Of a DNA stretch of 64,000 bases, positions 10,320 to 28,040 are shown in pieces. The stretch's first letter is position 1. Each line of letters opens with the position of its first letter. This DNA is from Riptortus pedestris. Taxonomy: Eukaryota > Arthropoda > Insecta > Hemiptera > Alydidae. The stretch is from assembly GCA_019009955.1 (NCBI GenBank), contig CM032230.1:186001-250000 (forward strand). The letters are read 5' to 3'. The notes under the pieces were generated by a model. That model was not told the origin of the DNA and did not search any database. It worked only from the letters and a program-made list of their open reading frames with translations. The position numbers and the translations under genes were made by a program.

Positions 10320-11200
10320 CCTGGAAATTTGTCTTTGTAGACGACCTGGCGTTGATTATAAATGGGGACAGTAGATTTTTGCTGAAGGTATCCCTGACAA
10401 TGATTCTGTGGTGCACAGAGCAGAAGCTGAAATTGAACCAGAGAAAGTCCAAAATGCTGCTTCTAGCAGGACACATTGAGCATTTAGTGTTACAGTCAAT
10501 GGTGTGTCCATACATCACTCAGAAATTGTGAAGTACCTTTGGAGAGAGGTTGAACGTTAAGCATCACTTAGAAGACCTGACAGGCAACATATGCAGTGTG
10601 CACGGTATGGTAATTTAGCATCAATTTCGAGGACACATGGGGAATTGCCACCAGAAACAGAGTTATTCTGTACAAGGCTCTTTATTTGTCAATAGTTGCA
10701 TATGCAGCTCCTGCTTGGTTCTCGAAGACCACCAAGACCCAAGTGAAGATGCTGGTAACGTGCCAGAGGAAGGCCTGCTAATGGTGACCAGAGCTTGCAA
10801 AACAGTATCTACGGACGCACTTCAAGTGATTGCAGGGCAGCTGCCTGTCCAACTCGAGTTGCAGCTAACAATTGCCAATTATAATCTGCAGAGTGGTATG
10901 ACGGCTAGAATTGGTGGGCAAGTTTTTATGGCTGGCACAAATCCATACAAAGAGCTGAATGATCCATTATTTAATTCAGAGGCAAACGCGGTGGCATAAT
11001 TCTTCAAAAGGAAGAATTACGTACGAATTGCTGCCGGACATTCATGAGCGCATCAATTGACCTGAGTACCCTCTCGAACACGAAGTAGTTCAGCTCTATA
11101 CAGAACATGAAGACCTCAAACATAAGCTCCACTATTTCAAATTGAGGGCTGACCCCAAGTGCTGCCGTAGATGATCCATTGTTAACGTTTTAACGTAATA
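10320..11200 (+). pseudogene. R1-clade RT active site to C-terminal region
   Basis: Starts with VFVDDLALIINGDS, a degenerate (F/Y)xDD box. It continues with KLKLNQRKSKMLLLAGH, the IVKYLG..LNVKHHLEDLTGN block in a shifted frame, and AYAAPAWF in a third frame. The best kept part (10777-11000) has LMVTRACKTVSTDALQVIAG followed by QLPVQLELQL, an R1 thumb signature. The same block recurs at 27430-27520 and near 42100. Several frameshifts; no upstream RT. It abuts the reverse-oriented LINE at 10318. Confidence 0.85.
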
Positions 11201-11789
11201 TGAAAAAGCAGGTTTGATAAGAATTCAATGGTTGAATCTACAAGGCATAGCCTTAGATTAAGATGATACGTATATGTGTGCTTGTCTGTTGCCGCAATTT
11301 TTGTTTGATCTGTTGCGGCACTGACAATTAAATAAGTTGCCCCACCAGAAATAGAGCGCATGCGTTCCGGAGTTTTCTCGAGTAAAAATGGCGAGCCAGT
11401 ATTGGTAGGCAGCCATCGTCGGAACTGTTAACTGAGTCTCCCACAAAGAAACGACAGTTCCCAGCAACGCGGACTGTTTTATACGCCAGTTCCTCCGCGT
11501 TAACAGAGCAGCAGGTACTTTATTATTGCTCTTTCAGTGTCACCTTCTGGAACCGGGTATAACCTTGTTGCTACCTTCCCTCTGGCTCGTTGGCAGTCGC
11601 CAAAGTGGCAGAGGGAGGCTCCATCGCCCCTACAAAAATTACATCTATAGAGCTCTCTCAACCAATCAAAGAAGATATTGATTAAAACTGGCAACAAATG
11701 TGAAACGAAACCCAGAACAATAAACTGAAAACTATTAAATTCTCCGTCCAGGGAAATATACGACAAGAGACGACAGAAGGAAGTCGTAC
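11201..11789. other. Unassigned sequence
   Basis: Somewhat GC-richer than its surroundings. Two minus-strand open stretches (11258-11467 and 11500-11766) have no motif. An LTR remnant is conceivable but I found no paired copy or primer-binding site. Confidence 0.35.
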
Positions 11790-12130
11790 AAGGGAGATTT
11801 CGAATAGGCCATACAAGATTTAAGATAGGGCTATCTTATGACTAAAGATCAACTATGAGGAAAGTGTAACACAGATTTATCTACCATAGATTAATAGAAT
11901 GCCAATTTAGAATATACAAATATTCTAAACGAATGCAATATTTCCAATAATATGGCAGTGGCCTTTGATCCCAAAGAGCTAGATAAATAGTTTAATTTTA
12001 TGAAAATTACAAATTTCTATAAAGAAATTTAAATTATAAATGTTTTGTATCCTCGTTTATATAGTTAAATTTTACATAGCTATATAAATGAGAGTTTTTC
12101 GCCTTAAAACCCTTTGAAACAAACAAACAA
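11790..12130 (+). pseudogene. LINE 3' end relic, second copy
   Basis: Aligns by eye to 5990-6330 in reverse: GRFRIGHTRF against GRLRIGHTRL, then the DPKELDK block (broken frame) and the 3' UTR with TTTTGTATCCTCGTTTATAT. Stops throughout. Opposite strand to the 6060 copy. Confidence 0.75.
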
Positions 12131-13084
12131 GTATGTATGAAAAAGAAATAGTAATTTATTTGCATTGGAATCGAATTACATTAGACTTGATCTAGAGAAA
12201 ATGTTAGAAACCGGTTCAATCTCCGACTGGATCGTTTGGAAATTTGGTTGTGGTTACATATGTGAGAGGCGATGTGTGAGACGAAAGAAGTCAAGGGCTG
12301 TTAAAACTCAATCAGATATATTTACACAAAAAATAAAATATGAAAAAGTTATAAACGCAAAACGAATGTCAATGGTCGCACTTCAGACTCCGGTTTTCAC
12401 AGGTTATAAATAAGCACTAACTAAAACGTGCTTCACAATTCGAACGCTGATAGAACAGTTCTTAACCTCGCTAAGTTTTAGAGACTTCTCCATAGCAACG
12501 TATAGCAGCGAGATACTCGCCAACACAAGAAAATTAAAAGACTAATTGTCAAGGTTATTCATTCGCGAGTACCTCGCCGCTACACATACATTTGATGAGA
12601 ATTTATATTCTCGGCGAACATGTGAATATTATAGAGGAATCCTCAGCTGAATATATGTATAAATCAGGGGACAGGAAGGGGGTGGATTGTACATACATCC
12701 GCTAGGGGCTGGATATATAGCTGTGGCACATGTGAAGGGTAGCCAACATAACGGCCAGATATACACCAGATATAAATCAGTATGGCACTGACAGCTAGGC
12801 CGAGCCTTTGTTGGCACTACTGCTCCATCTTCCTTCCCTCTGTCTCTTTATTGACCAATCTACTCTTCAGATCGGAATTCTTTCAATCACCTATTCTCAT
12901 AAAATTCAATTCCTCTGAGATTAACAGAAAACATGTATATCTCTATAAGATATATTAATCCTTCAAATTTCATATTGACTTAAGTAATCAGTTCTCAAGT
13001 GATTTTTGTAGCAACACTTATGAATAGTAAGATGTTTCCAAATTATGAAATTGAATTTCCACCCATGAAATATTTCGATCGAAG
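12131..13084. other. Unassigned AT-rich sequence
   Basis: An 82-codon plus-strand open stretch (12165-12413) is basic with four Cys residues but matches no family I know and has no evident start context. The rest shows nothing. The last bases before 13085 grade into degenerate copies of the 37-bp array. Confidence 0.35.
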
Positions 13085-19257
<6,173 letters not shown>

Positions 19258-19260
<3 letters not shown>

Positions 19261-19825
19261 TATAGAAGGTGGTGTGTATTATAAGAGCTCCTCCTTTTGG
19301 TGGTTAATCACTCTGCCGGCAGATGTCGCATAGCTCTCATCCATTAGAAGGGCGTGGTCCCTCCATCACGCGAATCGTGCCCAACGAGAACCTACAATAT
19401 TTTTAGCCTCACAGTTTGATTGAGAATTGTTTCGCCCACGGCAAGAACTAAAGCAGTAATTAAATATACCCCCCCCCTTGAATGTACTCATTCTCTATGT
19501 ATCATTAGTTTCCAGTTATAATGAGCTACTAAATAAATTATTTTTTTGCACAATTAATTGGTTTCAAACACAATCTATAATTCTATGAAACTTTTCATAG
19601 AATCAAACGTAGTAAGTGTACTATGGTAATTCCCAGGAGGATTTCATTTTTTTGAGTGATTAGATGTACAATGAATTAACAATAGTACAAAAATTATTAA
19701 CTAATGATTTTGTAATTCGATTTTATTGAATAATATAGTATTGATAGTGGAGTAAGGCTCCCTGATTTTGGTATAATCTCGAACTAAGTAAGATGTTTAC
19801 TGATGGTTCGACCGAATAGGTGAGG
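19258..19825. other. Unique spacer between arrays
   Basis: No coding signal found. It contains a C9 run near 19470 and AT-rich sequence. Confidence 0.4.
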
Positions 19826-22497
19826 TGAGGTGCAAATAAAGGCTACAGCAGCATAGCTGAGGGACGGAGGAGCAGTAGAGGTGAGGAGCAGATAAAGGCT
19901 ACAGCAGCATAGCTGAGGGACGGAGGAGCAGTGGAGGTGAGGAGCAGATAAAGGCTACAGCAGCATAGCTGAGGGACGGAGGAGCAGTGGAGGTGAGGAG
20001 CAGATAAAGGCTACAGCAGCATAGCTGAGGGACGGAGGAGCAGTGGAGGTGAGGAGCAGATAAAGGCTACAGCAGCATAGCTGAGGGACGGAGGAGCAGA
20101 TAAAGGCTACAGCAGCATAGCTGAGGGACGGAGGAGCAGTGGAGGTGAGGAGCAGATAAAGGCTACAGCAGCATAGCTGAGGGACGGAGGAGCAGTGGAG
20201 GTGAGGAGCAGATAAAGGCTACAGCAGCATAGCTGAGGGACGGAGGAGCAGTGGAGGTGAGGAGCAGATAAAGGCTACAGCAGCATAGCTGAGGGACGGA
20301 GGAGCAGTGGAGGTGAGGAGCAGATAAAGGCTACAGCAGCATAGCTGAGGGACGGAGGAGCAGATAAAGGCTACAGCAGCATAGCTGAGGGACGGAGGAG
20401 CAGATAAAGGCTACAGCAGCATAGCTGAGGGACGGAGGAGCAGTGGAGGTGAGGAGCAGATAAAGGCTACAGCAGCATAGCTGAGGGACGGAGGAGCAGA
20501 TAAAGGCTACAGCAGCATAGCTGAGGGACGGAGGAGCAGTGGAGGTGAGGAGCAGATAAAGGCTACAGCAGCATAGCTGAGGGACGGAGGAGCAGTGGAG
20601 GTGAGGAGCAGATAAAGGCTACAGCAGCATAGCTGAGGGACGGAGGAGCAGTGGAGGTGAGGAGCAGATAAAGGCTACAGCAGCATAGCTGAGGGACGGA
20701 GGAGCAGTGGAGGTGAGGAGCAGATAAAGGCTACAGCAGCATAGCTGAGGGACGGAGGAGCAGTGGAGGTGAGGAGCAGATAAAGGCTACAGCAGCATAG
20801 CTGAGGGACGGAGGAGCAGATAAAGGCTACAGCAGCATAGCTGAGGGACGGAGGAGCAGATAAAGGCTACAGCAGCATAGCTGAGGGACGGAGGAGCAGT
20901 GGAGGTGAGGAGCAGATAAAGGCTACATCAGCATAGCAGAGGGACAGAGGAGCAGATTAAGGCTACAGCAGCATAGCTGAGGGACGGAGGAGCAGATTAA
21001 GGCTACAGCAGCATAGCTGAGGGACGGAGGAGCAGTGGAGGTGAGGAGCAGATAAAGGCTACAGCAGCATAGCTGAGGGACGGAGGAGCAGATAAAGGCT
21101 ACAGCAGCATAGCTGAGGGACGGAGGAGCAGTGGAGGTGAGGAGCAGATAAAGGCTACAGCAGCATAGCTGAGGGACGGAGGAGCAGTGGAGGTGAGGAG
21201 CAGATAAAGGCTACAGCAGCATAGCTGAGGGACGGAGGAGCAGTGGAGGTGAGGAGCAGATAAAGGCTACAGCAGCATAGCTGAGGGACGGAGGAGCAGA
21301 TTAAGGCTACAGCAGCATAGCTGAGGGACGGAGGAGCAGTGGAGGTGAGGAGCAGATAAAGGCTACAGCAGCATAGCTGAGGGACGGAGGAGCAGTGGAG
21401 GTGAGGAGCAGATAAAGGCTACAGCAGCATAGCTGAGGGACGGAGGAGCAGATAAAGGCTACAGCAGCATAGCTGAGGGACGGAGGAGCAGTGGAGGTGA
21501 GGAGCAGATAAAGGCTACAGCAGCATAGCTGAGGGACGGAGGAGCAGTGGAGGTGAGGAGCAGATAAAGGCTACAGCAGCATAGCTGAGGGACGGAGGAG
21601 CAGATAAAGGCTACAGCAGCATAGCTGAGGGACGGAGGAGCAGATAAAGGCTACAGCAGCATAGCTGAGGGACGGAGGAGCAGATAAAGGCTACAGCAGC
21701 ATAGCTGAGGGACGGAGGAGCAGTGGAGGTGAGGAGCAGATAAAGGCTACAGCAGCATAGCTGAGGGACGGAGGAGCAGTGGAGGTGAGGAGCAGATAAA
21801 GGCTACAGCAGCATAGCTGAGGGACGGAGGAGCAGTGGAGGTGAGGAGCAGATAAAGGCTACAGCAGCATAGCTGAGGGACGGAGGAGCAGTGGAGGTGA
21901 GGAGCAGATAAAGGCTACGGCAGCATAGCTGAGGGGAGGAGCAGTGGCCGTGAGGAGCAGATAAAGGCTACAGCAGCATAGCTGAGGGACGGAGGAGCAG
22001 TGGAGGTGAGGAGCAGATAAAGGCTACAGCAGCATAGCTGAGGGACGGAGGAGCAGTGGAGGTGAGGAGCAGATAAAGGCTACAGCAGCATAGCTGAGGG
22101 ACGGAGGAGCAGTGGAGGTGAGGAGCAGATAAAGGCTACAGCAGCATAGCTGAGGGACGGAGGAGCAGTGGAGGTGAGGAGCAGATAAAGGCTACAGCAG
22201 CATAGCTGAGGGACGGAGGAGCAGTGGAGGTGAGGAGCAGATAAAGGCTACAGCAGCATAGCTGAGGGACGGAGGAGCAGTGGAGGTGAGGAGCAGATAA
22301 AGGCTACAGCAGCATAGCTGAGGGACGGAGGAGCAGTGGAGGTGAAGAGCAGATAAAGGCTACAGCAGCATAGCTGAGGGACGGAGGAGCAGTGGAGGTG
22401 AGGAGCAGATAAAGGCTACAGCAGCATAGCTGAGGGACGGAGGAGCAGTGGATGTGAGGAGCAGATAAAGGCTACAGCAGCATAGCTGAGGGACGGA
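19826..22497. repeat. Two-length minisatellite, 56-bp and 40-bp units
   Basis: The long unit is GTGGAGGTGAGGAGCA (16 bp) plus the 40-bp core GATAAAGGCTACAGCAGCAT, AGCTGAGGGACGGAGGAGCA. The short unit is the core alone. Roughly 50 units; long units dominate, and short units occur singly or in runs of two or three until about 21720. After that nearly all units are long. Rare variants (GATTAAGG, missing ACG near 21930) cluster, showing local duplication history. Confidence 0.97.
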
Positions 22498-22498
22498 G

Positions 22499-22763
22499 AT
22501 GCATTTTCGAAAATCCCCCCTCCCTCTTGTTCGATTTCAGCCATTATGGAAGTTAATCTTTCTTTTTCCATAAAACGGGTAAATATTGAATTTCTTCAAA
22601 AATTGCGATCGCTAGAGTGTTAACAGACAAATATATATATAAATACAGTTTTGAACGGACCTCATTTTCGTCATGTACTAGGTAGGATCGATGGACATTT
22701 GAAGAAATATTTTGAAAATCGCATCTTGAGTACGACCTCAATAGCTGATTTCCGTTAAGGGAA
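22499..22763 (-). repeat. RepA copy, truncated by the 56/40-bp array
   Basis: Reverse-oriented RepA: the C-rich block (CCCCCCTCCCTC), a short TATATATA, CAGTTTTGAACGGACCTCAT, and the end AGCTGATTTCCGTTAAGGGA. It starts exactly where the minisatellite stops, so the array or a deletion removed the other half. Confidence 0.75.
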
Positions 22764-23045
22764 GAGAGTAAGCTAGCTAAAGCCTGACTAGGCTTTGTTT
22801 GTCATCCTGTTTACACAATAGGCCTTCTGCTCTCTTGATACACACTCCCCTCACAACTAATAGTATAGTAAATACCAGATGCCTAGGAATTATTTTAACC
22901 TAATGAAGAAAAAAAGAAGCAGAAGCTATTGAAAGCGTATATATATAACTGTTAACAGTCCTAAATAAGAGCCATTATTTTTTTTAAGAATATTTTTGCA
23001 TATCTGGACCGCCCTCTCTTCTTGACTATTAGACTGCGGAAATTG

Positions 23046-23193
23046 TGGAACTGTATCTATTAAGAACGCTTATTTATCTATTTTTTCCCGACATGGAATT
23101 CCACAGATTCTAAGATATGATAATGATACTCCCCACTAGTATCGATTGAAATGGTGAAATTTTCTGAAGAATTAGGTTTCCGAGTTATCAAGG
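23046..23193 (+). pseudogene. Ty3/gypsy integrase fragment, one arm of a hairpin
   Basis: Plus-strand copy of the integrase core region (the GHGIPKIL..DNDTP block in broken frames), the same segment as 2375-2515. It is followed head-on by its own reverse complement, with a loop of about 10 bases near 23186. Confidence 0.8.
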
Positions 23194-23570
23194 AAACCTA
23201 ATCTTCAGAAAATTTACCATTTCAACCGATACTAGTGGAGTATCATTATCTTATCTAAGAATCTTTGGAATTCCATGTCGGGAAAAAATAGATAAATAAG
23301 CGTTCCTAATAGATACAGTTACAGCCCAAACTAATGAAATTAATTCAATAAATTTTGAAAAGTAGTCTTTCATGAAAAGATACATTTTTTTATTATGCTT
23401 CAAAATGTCAGCTCCAACAACTTCCCATGGCCTATCCGGAATGGGTTGCGGCCTCAATGGTTCTGCAGGATTAACTCTTATGTTCGAGACACTTATGTCA
23501 AGTCTCTACCATCTTCTTCATATCTCAGCTAATACCAGTTTCTTTTACAAGAGCCATACACCTAGGTGAC
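23194..23570 (-). pseudogene. Ty3/gypsy integrase fragment, second arm
   Basis: Minus-strand integrase core: PIPDRPWEVVGADILKHNKK (entry to the core), then MYLFMKDYFSKFIELISL (the D..S block) and SIFSRHGIPKIL. The catalytic Asp of GADIL and the DYFSK block are visible. It ends abruptly at the hairpin. Same family as the relic at 1150-2870. Confidence 0.85.
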
Positions 23571-24089
23571 CACTATGAATTTGTGAGAGTATTTCATTTC
23601 TTATTTGGTGTGGGTAATTATCCGCTATTATGAGTCGGATTGTACATAACCAATCTTATTGCATACGTGTTCTACAAATGTTTTTTTTACATTTATTCTC
23701 TAACTTCAATATTAACTGAGATATTTGCATTTTTTAGTTTTCACTCCTACTCAGGGCCATAAACAAAACTCTGTTTATAATGAAACACTTTATTTGGAAC
23801 TTAAATTCCGTGTTCTCATTGAACCTTTTCTTTTTAAGATTAATGCCAATACGTGGCGTACGTGGGAAATATGCTTAGTTAACGCAGCGCCAACGTGACG
23901 AACTATATTAGTATTATTGAACCAGTAGCTAGCCATTCCAATGCAAGTAGTATAAGTGGGCAGAGAATGTTATATTTGTTTCTTCCTCTTTTAGTACAAT
24001 TGATTCTCTTGGATGCAACCATTCCCGACAATATGATGGGTTATATCAAGAACAAGGGGCGTATCACCCGGGGCTTGTCCAAACACTAA
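23571..24089. other. RepA 3' half (about 23690-23905) and unassigned DNA
   Basis: Contains TTTATTCTCTAACTTCAATA, the GAGATATTTGCATTTT block and GAAATATGCTTAGTTAACGC, matching the distal half of RepA in plus orientation. The remainder shows nothing. Confidence 0.5.
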
Positions 24090-24540
24090 TCGCAGGCACG
24101 TGCCTCTCCTAGATGCCCTTGAGAAGGGCGAATGCCTACAGGTCCCGGCTCAATATGACTCCAAGGGAATCTAAGACGGATCATCGTCAAGGTGACTCCA
24201 AAATAAGCCGTCTTTAGAGCTTCCTCAATGAAAACCTCGCAAGGAAATGTACGGAACAAATACATATACACACAAGGGGTGTGTACATCTGGTACGACTC
24301 CCATCTTTCTTATCCATCCGCGGTACTCTCTAAAACCGACAGAAGCTCCAGTGGCGTCGATCTGTCTATCTAGGGATTTCATACAATTGCCACCCCCACC
24401 CTAATATCCATGTCTTGCGTTGCTTGTGGCGATTCACCCATAGCGCAAAATACTGCAAAATGTCTACTCTGAAACTTATTCAATCTAAATTTAGCTTCCA
24501 ATTAGGGGTGCCCCCACCCACGCAAGCACAAATAGTGCAT
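24090..24540 (+). pseudogene. Possible LINE gag fragment with zinc knuckle
   Basis: A plus-strand reading with stops gives EMYGTNTYTHKG, then CLRCLWRFTHSAKYC near 24415. That resembles the gag sequence and Cys/His knuckle of I/Jockey-type ORF1, with one extra residue in the knuckle. The opposite strand has a clean 98-codon frame (24086-24382) without any motif, which I regard as chance. Confidence 0.4.
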
Positions 24541-25205
24541 GTCCGACCATTGTAGTTAATGGGAGAAGTGTCTTATTTAGTTGCATTGCAAGCAAGACAG
24601 AGCTGCAACCATTAGCAATTAGCAATCCTTTACAATTGGTTCCTCTCCCAATAATATCATTCTGCTGACTAGATTATTTCTACGAGGTAGATGTGTAAAT
24701 ATTGGCTCTTGACTCTCCACCCTCGCTCCTGATCATCGGCGACACTCATCTCTCTTTGAGAAGAAATACTAATAAATTTTTGTAGCACTTTTGTGTAGAG
24801 ATTCCGCAGAAAGATTACACCAATAACCAATACCCAAATACATTTTGCTCAGGTGGTGCTAAGATGTGGGAGAAAGTTATGAATCAGAGGAGGCGATTTA
24901 AAGAAAAGGCCCTTCTGATGCCGAAATTGCTTCCAAACTTTTAAATTAATAATTTAGCCTGGGGTGAGAAAAGGAAAATTTATTGAGGTTGTTGATAAAA
25001 AGAGATAGTAAATTAACAGCTCCCACAACGACCGCTGATTTATTCAACAACTTGTTGATATATTTATCGAGTTTGCTCTAGATAATTATCATGATCTACG
25101 AGGTTAATTTCAAACTTTAAACTACCTAACTAGTTAGTCAATATAGCAGCGGGCTGGTCTGTCAGTGATGCCTTATTTGAGGGATTAAGGTTTCGCCTCT
25201 CCTAA
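24541..25205. other. Nothing recognised
   Basis: AT-rich unique sequence with no sustained frame or repeat that I can see. Confidence 0.4.
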
Positions 25206-25750
25206 TATTTGGCACTATAGGTTGTCTCATATCCACATTTGGCAATATAGGTTGTCTCATATCCAGATTTGGCAAAATAAGATGTCTCATAAAGAGATTT
25301 GGCAATATAGGTTGTCTCATATCCAGATTTGGCAATATAGGTTGTCTCATATCCACATTTGGCAATATAGGTTGTCTCATATCCACATTTGGCAATATAG
25401 GTTGTCTCATATCCACATTTGGCAATATAAGTTGTCTCATTCAGATTTGGCAAAATAAGTTGTCTCATATCCAGATTTGGCAATATAGGTTGTCTCATAT
25501 CCAGATTTGGCAATATAGGTTGTCTCATATCCAGATTTGGCAATATAGGTTGTCTCATATCCAGATTTGGCAATATAGGTTGTCTCATATCCAGATTTGG
25601 CAATATAGGTTGTCTCATATCCAGATTTGGCAATATAGGTTGTCTCATATCCAGATTTGGCAATATAGGTTGTCTCATATCGAGATTTGGCAATATAGGT
25701 TGTCTCATATCCAGATTTGGCAATATAGGTTGTCTCATATCCAGATTTCC
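25206..25750. repeat. 30-bp minisatellite, about 18 units
   Basis: Unit GATTTGGCAATATAGGTTGT plus CTCATATCCA. As 30 is divisible by three, open frames run through on both strands (a 10-residue period such as MRQPILPNLD). They start and stop at the array edges, so they are by-products of the repeat and not genes. Confidence 0.95.
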
Positions 25751-26590
25751 GTTAAATAAATAACGTCAAGCCGATGCCGAGAAAACATTCCAAATACATG
25801 CAGATGATATAGCACTCCCATCTCACATATACCTACCGCTCCTAGCCATGTCGGTATACAACTCCATGATCCTACAGGATGGACATTCCAAATACATGCT
25901 GATGATATAGCTGGATTATGTTGATTGGAATTATTGAAGTAGAGATTGAAAATATCCTCTTTCCCAGAAATACCATGTGATTGATATTCTCAGTATTGTA
26001 AATATTCAAATCCTAAGTTCTCACAGCTAGTTTACGATAAATAAAATGTTGTCCTTAAATTGTGATTAAAAATGGTGAAAACACCTTCTACTCTATCTCT
26101 GCAACAGATGCGTCCATCGGATGGGAAGGACATGGCGAAAAATGACTTGATTTGTCACGGAAAAGAAAACATTTAGTGAAGGCATTGGAACGGAGAGCGG
26201 TTGGGAAGAGATACTTGCAAATAGTGAGGAAAGCTGTTAGGAGATATTCTTCAGTCAATATTGGAGCTGAACCTTTTTATCGTGGAAACAGCTGGCCCTT
26301 GACAACATTCCATCTCACACCATTACACCAACCTTAACAAAAATCTCTGATAGCATGCACAACTCCAGTTATCAATATAATTGATATCCAGTTTTTCTTT
26401 TAGGTTTCACTCAAGAGGACCTTTATATCAATACAGAATGACTTTCGCTGGTCACGGTATCTTCGCTGAAAATCGTATTGATTGAGCGCCATATTAGTGA
26501 TAGGGAAGTCCAACCGATATGGAGTTTGTGATTGTGACATGTTATGGGGAAATTAAAAAGTATCAAGAAGTATCTCTTGCTGTGCTTCTT
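25751..26590. other. Unassigned, with a duplicated RT-like motif
   Basis: A 29-bp segment is repeated with one mismatch at 25785-25813 and 25883-25911. Both can be read as FQIHADDI, close to the LINE RT active-site block. A plus-strand open stretch at 26152-26337 has no motif. Confidence 0.4.
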
Positions 26591-26854
26591 TTATAATCTC
26601 TGTGACACGAGTCCATTTGAACTTACTATAATAGCTGTAACCATGGCAGATTTCAGTTTGTATACCACTTTGAGCTCGATGGCCAATTCTTGATATTTTC
26701 TTAATTTTTCGGCATAGGATTTTTGAATATTCTCATCATTGGGTACTGCAATAACAATAATGTCAGGAGTCTTATTGATCTTATCAATAATGAGAATACC
26801 CAGTTTGTTATGATGCACAGTATGGTCAGTTATCATTGCTTCATCCCAATACAT
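26591..26854 (-). pseudogene. LINE ORF2 C-terminus, PD-(D/E)XK-like
   Basis: Reads WDEAMITDHTVHHNKLGILI, then IDKINKTPDIIVIAVPNDEN and EKLRKYQELAIEL. This pattern (HHN, an acidic IDK strand, an IAVPN strand, EKL.KY) occurs at the C-terminal end of many insect RT proteins and looks like a restriction-like nuclease fold. The usual NKPD is altered to NKLG. No RT is attached. The family name is uncertain. Confidence 0.5.
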
Positions 26855-26856
26855 CT

Positions 26857-27165
26857 TTTTTTTTTTTTTTTTTTTTTTTTTAGATGTTGGTTGGAGCCAT
26901 TGTGGCCTGCACTGGTTGTCCCGACAGTTCTCCTTCTACCTAAGCTAGACGGCCATAATTGATGGTTGTGAAGATGTTATCATTTGTGGTTAGTGCTCCC
27001 GTTCCCGAGCAGTGTCGTAAGGACTCAACAGCCGGTAACGTCGACTAGGGGCTCGACATCTTCGACCGCCTTCCGCCAACATACAGGCTGAGAAGGGGGT
27101 TGGAGGGAGGAATATAAGGGATTATCCATATATTTGTCGTAGGTGGCCCCCAAGGTTGGTAATAG
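26857..27165 (-). pseudogene. Truncated Jockey-type LINE 3' end with poly-A
   Basis: The plus strand shows a T run at 26857-26881, the poly-A of a minus-strand element. Upstream in the element is the ORF2 end DNPLYSSLQPPSQPVCWRKA, which matches DNPLYNDLPPPRQPTKWQQA of the large Jockey-like copy (34250). The 3' UTRs differ, so it is another subfamily. Confidence 0.75.
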
Positions 27166-27169
27166 GCTA

Positions 27170-27960
27170 CAACTGCAGCCCATAGTAGTATACCTAGGAG
27201 TCCACATCGGGGAGAGGTTAAATCTCAACCCTGACGCTTCTCATCTCCGGGATTCGGTCACCGGACGATTTCACCACCTAATGACGCAATACTTAGGGCA
27301 GCACTGATTAGAACAGATGCATTTTATATAAAGCTTTGTTTGTTCCTAGAGTGTGCTACGCTGCTCCATGCTGGGCCCAAAGGATGTCGATAGCGACCAA
27401 AGACCTTCTATGCCAAGCCCAAAGAAGAGCTCTCCTAATGTTAGCCAGGGCATATCGGACAGTTTCGAGCGATGCATTGTAGGTGATGGCTGGCCAGCTT
27501 CCTATAGACCTAGAGGTAGCAAAGCGGGTTTCTACATACCAAACAGTCAGGGGGTTGCCTTACAAGATAGGAGAGTATATCTTCATAATAGGATATCAGG
27601 ACCTTAGAGAAACATTCCACCATATTGAAGAAACCATCTGGGATAGTTTGCAGAGTCGCTGGACCAACTCTAGCAAAGGTGGGAAAACCTACAAATTATT
27701 CCCAGATGTCAGGACCAGATCCAGATTGACGTGGTTCTTCCTAGAGTACTTCACCAGTCACTTGACTGGACTTCAATAAAAGCTCCACTTCTTCAAACGA
27801 AAGGAATCCCCATTGTGCTCCTGTAGCGAGTTGGATATGGCTGGCCATGTGATCCTCCAATGTCCGCGTTTCAACGCCAAGCGTATTCGGCTAATGAGTG
27901 CTTTCTCATATGTGAACTGGCCTCCTGAGAGCTACCATATGTAGGTAACCAACGTTGATA
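27170..27960 (+). pseudogene. R1-clade ORF2 C-terminal fragment
   Basis: Begins with VVYLGVHIGERLNL (RT thumb entry). It continues through the DALQV.AGQLPIDLEVAKRV block and FPDVRTRSRLTWFFLEYFTS, and ends in a Cys/His block (CSCSELDMAGHVILQCPRF). Several frameshifts. Similar in layout to the minus-strand R1 relic at 41550-43900. Confidence 0.85.
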
Positions 27961-28040
27961 GATTTTCAGCCTTGAGGACCATTGCGCAAGAGGTGTTGAA
28001 AATCAAGTAAAAGAGTATTTATTTGTAAATTACATGTATA

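Noticed and set aside
24086..24382. Clean 98-codon minus-strand frame
   Set aside because: No motif, and the opposite strand has gag-like remnants including a zinc-knuckle-like block.
25162..25759. Possible repetitive protein with a 10-residue period
   Set aside because: The 30-bp unit keeps frames open on both strands; no flanking coding sequence or start context.
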